From: RBG-13-33-26 sp964430085
Lineage (GTDB): Archaea > Nanobdellota > Nanobdellia > Pacearchaeales > GW2011-AR1
Length of the DNA stretch: 18,298 nucleotides
Assembly (NCBI GenBank): GCA_964430085.1
Contig: CAYSES010000011.1
Span: forward strand, 1 to 18,298
Direction of reading: 5' to 3'
Made by a program: the position numbers and the translations under genes. Shown here one piece after another: positions 13,619 to 18,298 of the stretch. Numbering within the stretch: the stretch's first letter is position 1; every line of letters starts with the position of its first letter. The notes beneath the pieces were generated by a model. That model was not told the DNA's origin. It made no database searches and saw nothing but the letters and a program-made list of their open reading frames with translations.

Positions 13619-14990
13619 ATGAAAAACAAAACATTTTCAATTTTGGGATTAAGCATTCTAGTATTAGTTTTATTTATGAGTGCANNNNNNNNNNNNNNNN
13701 NNNNNNNNNNNNNNNNNNNNNNNNNNNNNNNNNNNNNNNNNNNNNNNNNNNNNNNNNNNNNNNNNNNNNNNNNNNNNNNNNNNNAATGTATATGCAGACG
13801 ATGGAAATTTAGATGTTAGTATTGATGATTTATCTGTTGAAAATGGATTTGGCCCCGACGATACTGAATGGTACCCTCTCGATGAAATAAGGGCAAAAAT
13901 AAATGTAGACAATACTGGGGGGGATAAGATAAAGAGCATTAAGGTTCAATGGGGTCTTTATGACACAGAAAATGAAAAATGGATTGTTAATGGGAAAGAA
14001 AGCTCTTTCAGTTTGTCTGATGGACATGATACTACCATAACTGTAAATTTCCAGATTGATAAGCTTAGTAAGTTACAAGAAGACAATACTGATAATTACA
14101 AATTCTATGTATGGGCAACAGGTAATGATGAAGATACTAGTGAAAAAACTTCAGTTTCAACTTCAGAGGATGTTACCCTTGATATAGATGATGACTTTGT
14201 TGTAATTGATAATATTCAATTTTCTTCAGATACAGTTTCTTGTGGGAGTGAACTTCAGGTAACTGCAGATGTTAGTAATATAGGAAACAGCGATGAGGAT
14301 AATGTCTATGTCATAATTTATAATAAGGAATTGGGGATAAATCAAAAAGTTGAAATTGGTGACATAAACTCATTGGATTCAGAGAATTTAGACGCAACCA
14401 TAAATCTTCCTAATGACGCAACAGAAAAACAATACGATTTAATTTTTAGAGTTTATGACGAAGACAATGATATCTTTGAGAACGACAATAGTGATGAAGC
14501 AGAATTTTTTGCTCCTATTACTCTTGACAGCTGCTCAACAATTCCTCCAGCTTCAGTATCAGCTAATGTTCTCTCTGATGTTAAATCAGGACAGGAGTTT
14601 GAAGTTAAACTAACAATTACAAATGCAGATACTAAAGTAAATACATTCAATATAGCTCTAAGTGGTTATTCAACTTGGGCTTCATTAGTAAATCTTGAAA
14701 AAACTTCTGTAACATTAAATGCAGGAGAATCACAGGATGTTTTGATAAATCTAAAAGCAAATGATGATGCTTCAGGAAATCAAAATTTCAATGTAGAAAT
14801 TACTGAAGGAAACAAGTTTTTATCTCAATCAGTTCCAGTTACAGTAGTAAAATCATCTTTCTTCCCTAGTATAACTGGGTTATTTACTTCAGGAAACAAT
14901 TGGTACTTATATGGAATCGGAGCATTGAATCTCTTTTTAGTATTAATTATAATTGTTGTTGCAGTAAGAATTTCTAGAAAGAAAGAGTAA
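13619..14990 (+). CDS. Exported, membrane-anchored S-layer-like surface protein (interrupted by gap)
   Basis: The 22 residues before the gap are a classic signal peptide (MKNKTFSILGLSILVLVLF). After the gap, NVYA-DDGNLDV looks like the end of that signal peptide and the start of the mature chain, so both parts are taken as one gene. The mature part is acidic and beta-rich. It has at least three Ig-like repeats resembling CARDB/NEW domains (INVDNTGGDKIKSIKVQW; VTADVSNIGNSDEDNVYVII; VKLTITNADTKVNTFNIALS). A single membrane helix (about 20 residues, LYGIGALNLFLVLIIIVVAV) and the basic end RISRKKE anchor it. No PGF-type sorting motif is obvious. It is probably part of the cell envelope. The other upstream ATG (13609) is in a frame without a signal peptide. 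Confidence 0.8.
13685..13784. other. Assembly gap (100 N) inside the S-layer-like gene
   Basis: Exactly 100 N. It interrupts the signal peptide region. The match between the two sides suggests the true missing stretch may be only a few codons. Confidence 0.95.
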
Positions 14991-14998
14991 TTTTAAAA

Positions 14999-15616
14999 TT
15001 ATTTTTTAAAAATCCTTTGATAAATCTTTTTACCAAATTTAGTTTCTTTTTCTGTTTTGAGAATCATTGCTCCTATTGTATAACCAATAATCCCTCCGGC
15101 AATTATATCACTTATAAAATGGAGTCCAAAATAAACTCTTGAAAAAGCAATAAGCACAGCAAAAGCTATCCAGAATTTTTTTAGTTTTGGAAATTCTTTA
15201 TTAAGTATTGGTATCGCACAAAACGCAATCATTGCATGAGAAGAAGGAAATGAAAAATTCCATACAGACTGACTTGCTTCTTGCAATCTTGGAATTAATG
15301 AAACAATCCCCAATTGAAAAGGCCTCAATCTCTGAATAGTTATTTTTAATATAAAACTAATCACAGAAGAAACTCCAAGACAAAGCCATAAAGGAAAAAT
15401 CCATCTTCTTTTATGCTCTCTCCATAAAAAAAGGGCAGTTAAAATAAAGAAGATGATTATCGAAGAACTTATTAAAGTTATTACAAGAAAAAAATTATCT
15501 AGAATATAATCCCTCAAAAAAGAAACCCCCCTTACTAGTTCATTATCAAAATATAAGCTAACAAAAATTAACATTATAAAAAAAAGATAAATAAACACGA
15601 TCCGATTCTTTTTCAT
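14999..15616 (-). CDS. PAP2-family membrane phosphatase
   Basis: Integral membrane lipid or pyrophosphate phosphatase; in other organisms such enzymes recycle polyprenyl diphosphate carriers or dephosphorylate lipids. All three catalytic motifs are visible in the 205 residues: KITIQRLRP (91-98), PSSH (124-127, variant of PSGH), and SRVYFGLHFISD (159-170, with Arg160, His166 and Asp170). Five to six membrane helices are apparent, with a basic C-terminus. It converges on the S-layer-like gene with an 8-bp spacer. It diverges from the archaeosortase-like gene across 48 bp with a shared palindromic TATA box. The substrate cannot be read from the sequence. Confidence 0.92.
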   Translation of the reverse strand: MKKNRIVFIYLFFIMLIFVSLYFDNELVRGVSFLRDYILDNFFLVITLISSSIIIFFILTALFLWREHKRRWIFPLWLCLGVSSVISFILKITIQRLRPFQLGIVSLIPRLQEASQSVWNFSFPSSHAMIAFCAIPILNKEFPKLKKFWIAFAVLIAFSRVYFGLHFISDIIAGGIIGYTIGAMILKTEKETKFGKKIYQRIFKK

Positions 15617-15635
15617 TTATTTTTAAAAGTCAAAT

Positions 15636-15645
15636 TATTTAAATA
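15636..15645. promoter_or_regulatory. Palindromic TATA box shared by two divergent leaderless genes
   Basis: TATTTAAATA is its own reverse complement, centred at 15640.5. The PAP2 ATG (15616) and the archaeosortase-like ATG (15665) are each 24.5 nt from that centre, in a 48-bp intergenic region. Both genes could be transcribed leaderless from this one box. Confidence 0.6.
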
Positions 15646-15664
15646 TATTTATATTTTTACCACA

Positions 15665-16216
15665 ATGAAAAAAAGGTTTAATTCACTTATAAATTTGGGG
15701 CTGCGATATTCTATTTTAGTTCTATTTGGGGTACTTGGCGTTGGTTTTTTTCATATTATTTTGTATCCACTTACAATTTATCCTGTTCTTTTTTTACTTA
15801 AACTTTTTTTCGATGCTTCTTTAATTTCTAATATTCTTTTGATCGAAGGACATTCTATAGAAATAATAGGTCCATGTCTCGCAGGTTCAGCATATTATCT
15901 CCTTTTAATTCTAAATTTATCTACGCCCAAAATTAAAAACAGAATTAATCTTTTGATTTTTTCTCTTTTTGTTTTATTACTAATAAATATATTGAGAATT
16001 TTTACTCTTTCAGTTATTTTTGTTTCTGGATCCCCATTTTTTGACCTTACTCACAAATTATTTTGGTATTTTGGGAGCACCATATTTGTTGTAGGCATAT
16101 GGTTCCTCGGTGTAAAAATATTCAATGTAAAAAAAATCCCCTTTTATTCGGATATAAAATTTTTATTTAGTCTAAGAAAAAAGATTAAGAAATCCAAGAG
16201 TTCCAATAAGCATTAA
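15665..16216 (+). CDS. Archaeosortase/exosortase-family protein (pacearchaeosortase-like)
   Basis: These membrane transpeptidases cut C-terminal sorting signals from surface proteins and attach the remainder to the envelope. The 183 residues are mostly membrane helices and keep the expected Cys-Arg-His triad. Cys71 is in EIIGPCLAGSAYYLL, Arg111 in INILRIFTLS, and His130 in DLTHKLFWYF. Their order and spacing fit the family. The small size and the Gly-Pro-Cys context resemble the Pacearchaeota subgroup as I recall it. A Lys/Ser-rich cytoplasmic tail ends the protein. Its last 45 bp overlap the convergent COG2426 gene. The substrate is not known; the S-layer-like protein at 13619 is a nearby candidate. 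Confidence 0.8.
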   Translation: MKKRFNSLINLGLRYSILVLFGVLGVGFFHIILYPLTIYPVLFLLKLFFDASLISNILLIEGHSIEIIGPCLAGSAYYLLLILNLSTPKIKNRINLLIFSLFVLLLINILRIFTLSVIFVSGSPFFDLTHKLFWYFGSTIFVVGIWFLGVKIFNVKKIPFYSDIKFLFSLRKKIKKSKSSNKH

Positions 16217-16636
16217 AATTCCTGCAATAATTACCCCCAAGGCTATACTCAATATGCTTCTTTTTCTGTCTAACCCTAAAAGCCAGGAAATTAAACAGCC
16301 ACTCCATGCACCCGTTACTGGGAGAGGCAATGCAACAAATAATGTTAGGGCTAAAAATCCCATTGCTGAATATCTCTTTTCAAACTTATCAACTTTTCTT
16401 TGAAATCTTTTAACATAAGCATCAAAAAATTTCCTGTAGATCCTTACATTTAATAAAACATGATGTATGTTATCAAGAAAATAAAAAATAAAAAAGATAA
16501 TTAAAATATTAACCAACAAAATTAACAAAAAAATACTTATTATTGGAAGATTATGGTCATTTGCATAAATTATTGCTAAAGGCAAGCCGCCCCTTAACTC
16601 ACTTATTGGAAGAATTGAAAGGATGAGTGCATATAA
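16172..16636 (-). CDS. COG2426-family (putative small multidrug export) membrane protein, N-terminus in gap
   Basis: The visible 154 residues begin just inside the family signature ILPISELRGGLPLAI and carry four to five membrane helices. LPLPVTGAWSGCLISWLLGL is typical of PF06695. This is nearly the full usual length (about 150-170), so only a few N-terminal residues are missing. The family name 'small multidrug export' rests on weak evidence and the transported compound is unknown. An uninterrupted frame joins it through the gap to the membrane protein at 17236, but that protein is unrelated and its soluble domain ends elsewhere. Confidence 0.82.
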   Translation of the reverse strand, partial: LYALILSILPISELRGGLPLAIIYANDHNLPIISIFLLILLVNILIIFFIFYFLDNIHHVLLNVRIYRKFFDAYVKRFQRKVDKFEKRYSAMGFLALTLFVALPLPVTGAWSGCLISWLLGLDRKRSILSIALGVIIAGILMLIGTLGFLNLFS

Positions 16637-16736
16637 NNNNNNNNNNNNNNNNNNNNNNNNNNNNNNNNNNNNNNNNNNNNNNNNNNNNNNNNNNNNNNNN
16701 NNNNNNNNNNNNNNNNNNNNNNNNNNNNNNNNNNNN
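16637..16736. other. Assembly gap (100 N)
   Basis: Exactly 100 N. It hides the start of the COG2426 gene and the end of the gene upstream of it on the minus strand. Confidence 0.95.
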
Positions 16737-17236
16737 TTAAAATCATTTGTAAGATTTATTACGTTGAACTTTTTTATTTGAGAGACGGTTCCATGAAAAA
16801 CTACACTCCCTAATTGCCTTGGATCAGTCCTCAAATAGATATTATAATCTGCTTTTTGCCCAGTATCATAAATCCCCATAACAAACTTTCCATTTTCAAT
16901 GATCCCTGGTAAGGATGTTTTATACAATGTTAATTGCCCCATTTTAACAATTTCAAAATTGACTCCTTCAACTTCAAAATTATTGGTGAAATAGATTATT
17001 AAGTAAACTGCAAAAAATAATAAAACAAGACCTGCCATGATAATTGCAATATTTCTTAAGATTTTATTTTCTTTTTGAATTTGTTTTTTTGAAGGAACTT
17101 TCTCTGTTTCTTCTATCTCTTTGTGAGTTCTTATTGTCTTTTTTTTACCATTCTCAATTTCAAAAACTTCAGAAATTTCCTCTTTTGTTCTTACCTTTTT
17201 TTCTTTCCCCTTTTTTTTCTTTCCCCTCTTTACCAT
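16737..17236 (-). CDS. Membrane-anchored protein with extracytoplasmic domain, C-terminus in gap
   Basis: The 166 visible residues start with a very basic tail (MVKRGKKKKGKEKKVRTKEE). A charged cytoplasmic region follows to ~60, one membrane helix at ~63-84 (NIAIIMAGLVLLFFAVYLII), then an outside domain beginning VEGVNFEIVKMGQLTLYKTS and containing ADYNIYLRTDPRQLGSVVFHG. I do not know the family. The arrangement resembles that of the gene just upstream (17268-17843): basic tail, helix, then a (Y/E)xGxxF-type opening. The two are 31 bp apart and probably cotranscribed. The fused open frame with the COG2426 gene downstream is an artefact of the gap. Confidence 0.72.
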
Positions 17237-17267
17237 TTTCTTAAACCTTCATTCTCCTTTATAAATT

Positions 17268-17843
17268 TTATTGCACTCCAATTATCTTAAATAAAAAACT
17301 ATCACTAATCTTTGTCAAATCTTCTTTTTTTCCACTTATAAAAACACAATTTCCATCTTGTTTTATCTCGGCATTATCGCTTTCTTTTATTATTATAAAA
17401 TTATCACTGCAATTTTTTATGGGTAAATTTTCAGAACATTTTTCATCTCCCATACATGCATCTTGCACCCTTTGGACTATCTGATTTTGGTAAAATAAAT
17501 TTCTATAAATCTCTGTTTCGGCTTCTGAATTCTCAGAATTAAAATATAAAGGTTTATCATTGTATTCATTAAGAGTTTTTAATGTAGAATTTATGCTTTC
17601 TACTTCATTGGGATTATACTTAAATGAAAATTGAAAATCTCCTATGTTAGTATACCAAATTCCAGAATCTTCTATAAATTTGAAACCATTATAAACTAGT
17701 TCACTTTGATTTGAATTTTCTCCTCTATTAAATGCGTACCCAACAACACTAACCAACATAATTAAAACTAAAATCCCCCCTACCGCAAATTGTTTTATTC
17801 GTCTTTTTTTGGTCTTTTTATCTTTTGAGATTATCTTTCTCAT
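17268..17843 (-). CDS. Membrane-anchored protein with cysteine-containing outside domain, function unknown
   Basis: The 191 residues have a basic N-terminal tail with KKTKKRRIK, one membrane helix (~19-37, AVGGILVLIMLVSVVGYAF), and an outside domain. That domain opens YNGFKFIEDSGIWYTNIG and carries three or four cysteines near DACMGDEKCSENLPIKNC and GNCVF that could form disulfides. It ends FLFKIIGVQ. I recall similar proteins as widespread but unnamed in DPANN genomes; this is memory, not a search. A TATA box lies about 23 nt before the ATG. It appears to head a unit with the related gene 31 bp downstream. Confidence 0.75.
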   Translation of the reverse strand: MRKIISKDKKTKKRRIKQFAVGGILVLIMLVSVVGYAFNRGENSNQSELVYNGFKFIEDSGIWYTNIGDFQFSFKYNPNEVESINSTLKTLNEYNDKPLYFNSENSEAETEIYRNLFYQNQIVQRVQDACMGDEKCSENLPIKNCSDNFIIIKESDNAEIKQDGNCVFISGKKEDLTKISDSFLFKIIGVQ

Positions 17844-17861
17844 TATTAAAGTTCTATTTTA

Positions 17862-17870
17862 TTATATAAA
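17862..17870 (-). promoter_or_regulatory. TATA box, leaderless promoter of the gene at 17843
   Basis: Minus-strand TTTATATAA centred about 23 nt before the ATG at 17843. Confidence 0.6.
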
Positions 17871-17897
17871 AATCTTTCCAGAACTCCGTTTAATTGA

Positions 17898-17934
17898 TTA
17901 AAAAAATAAAAGAAAAAGAAAAAAATAAAAAATT
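17898..17934 (-). terminator. Multiple oligo-T terminator of the S-layer gene
   Basis: Directly after the S-layer stop the minus strand has a run of T tracts (about 6, 7, 5, 4 and 7 Ts, separated by single A or C) over 37 bases. Repeated oligo-T tracts are the expected strong archaeal terminator and suit an abundantly expressed gene. Confidence 0.6.
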
Positions 17935-17938
17935 AACC

Positions 17939-18298
17939 TTATGCGCTTTCAGTTACAAGTTCAGCACTTGTTGCAGAAGTTCCTTTGTACTTCTTACCTA
18001 CTGTTGTGTCAACAGTTTGTGTTCTTAGGTAAGTAGCAGCATTTACAGTATCAGCAGCTTCATAACCCGCTACAACTAAAGCAATCTTACCACTTGAGTA
18101 AGTACTTGCCATGCTTTGGATCAAGAATTGTCCTGAACCAACGCCAGTTTTTTCAGTAAAGTCGCTTCCACATGCACTTCCTAACAAGTTAGCAGCTACA
18201 GAGTTAATACAGCTTCCACCAACAACAATTAAGTTCTTTGAACTTACAGAGCTAACTTCAGAGTCTTTTACAAGAACATCTCCAAGTTGTGTTGCTCC
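17939..18298 (-). CDS. Main S-layer protein, C-terminal part (5' end outside the window)
   Basis: The 119 residues reach the right edge in an open frame. They contain NLIVVGGSCINSVAANLLG, a CGSDF turn and ALVVAGYEAADTVNAATYL. This is the pattern I associate with the C-terminal domain of DPANN S-layer proteins and, more distantly, methanococcal S-layer proteins (S_layer_C-type). The chain ends in a Thr/Ser/Ala-rich stretch (GTSATSAELVTESA) with no membrane helix or sorting-like tail. Codons differ from the neighbours: less AT-rich, repeated GCA, GTT, ACT and TTC-type choices. This fits a highly expressed gene, as do the strong T tracts after the stop. A TTG within it (18187) is an internal leucine, not a start. 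Confidence 0.8.
   Translation of the reverse strand, partial: GATQLGDVLVKDSEVSSVSSKNLIVVGGSCINSVAANLLGSACGSDFTEKTGVGSGQFLIQSMASTYSSGKIALVVAGYEAADTVNAATYLRTQTVDTTVGKKYKGTSATSAELVTESA

Noticed and set aside
13609..13684. ATG at 13609 as the start of the S-layer-like gene
   Set aside because: It is in another frame and gives no signal peptide, whereas 13619 gives a classic one.
1..18298. CRISPR array, insertion sequence, integrase or attachment site
   Set aside because: No spaced direct repeats, transposase or integrase motifs, or duplicated tRNA end were found next to the tRNA-Pro gene.

Overview
The window looks like chromosomal DNA of a small-genome DPANN archaeon, most probably Pacearchaeota or a close relative in the Woesearchaeota/Pacearchaeota group. 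It is AT-rich and compact. It carries archaeal-type genes: ribosomal proteins L1, L10/P0, P1/L12, L11, L40e and L37Ae, the RNA polymerase subunit P, Spt5, SecE, aIF5A, prefoldin beta, Taw1 (wyosine) and a Dph2-like protein. It also has FtsZ with SepF, an archaeosortase-like membrane protein, and an S-layer protein with the C-terminal pattern I associate with these lineages. Four runs of exactly 100 N (2218-2317, 9096-9195, 13685-13784, 16637-16736) look like scaffold-gap placeholders. Reading frames that cross them should not be trusted.

Layout. Positions 1-1823 (minus): rpl1-rpl10-rpl12 operon, tightly coupled, with a structured leader before rpl1. 1937-4230 (plus): an unrecognised gene cut by a gap, then a C45-type acyltransferase/hydrolase with a TPR-like tail. 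4234-7246 (minus): aIF5A, L40e (53 codons), a site-2 protease and Taw1. 7323-9095 (plus): a long FKBP-type prolyl isomerase and FtsZ. 9228-10750 (plus): SecE, Spt5, a 63-residue unknown and L11 with a long charged tail. 10789-11585 (plus): tRNA-Pro(TGG), L37Ae, RpoP and prefoldin beta. 11645-13151 (plus): SepF, a gene broken by two frameshifts, and a Dph2-like protein lacking the first domain. 13119-13508 (minus): a small membrane protein. 13619-18298: a cell-envelope block with an exported S-layer-like protein, a PAP2 phosphatase, an archaeosortase-like enzyme, a COG2426 transporter, two related membrane-anchored proteins, and the 3' end of a main S-layer protein.

Working together: most of the first 12 kb is information processing (ribosome stalk and L1 arm, elongation, chaperones, secretion, division). 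The last 5 kb deals with the cell surface. The most consistent regulatory signal is that nearly every transcription unit has a TATA box centred about 25 nt before its start codon, so transcripts should be leaderless. Two units, rpl1 and spt5, instead have a real leader with a Shine-Dalgarno site abutted by an inverted repeat. The PAP2/archaeosortase pair appears to share one perfectly palindromic TATA box placed exactly midway between the two start codons.
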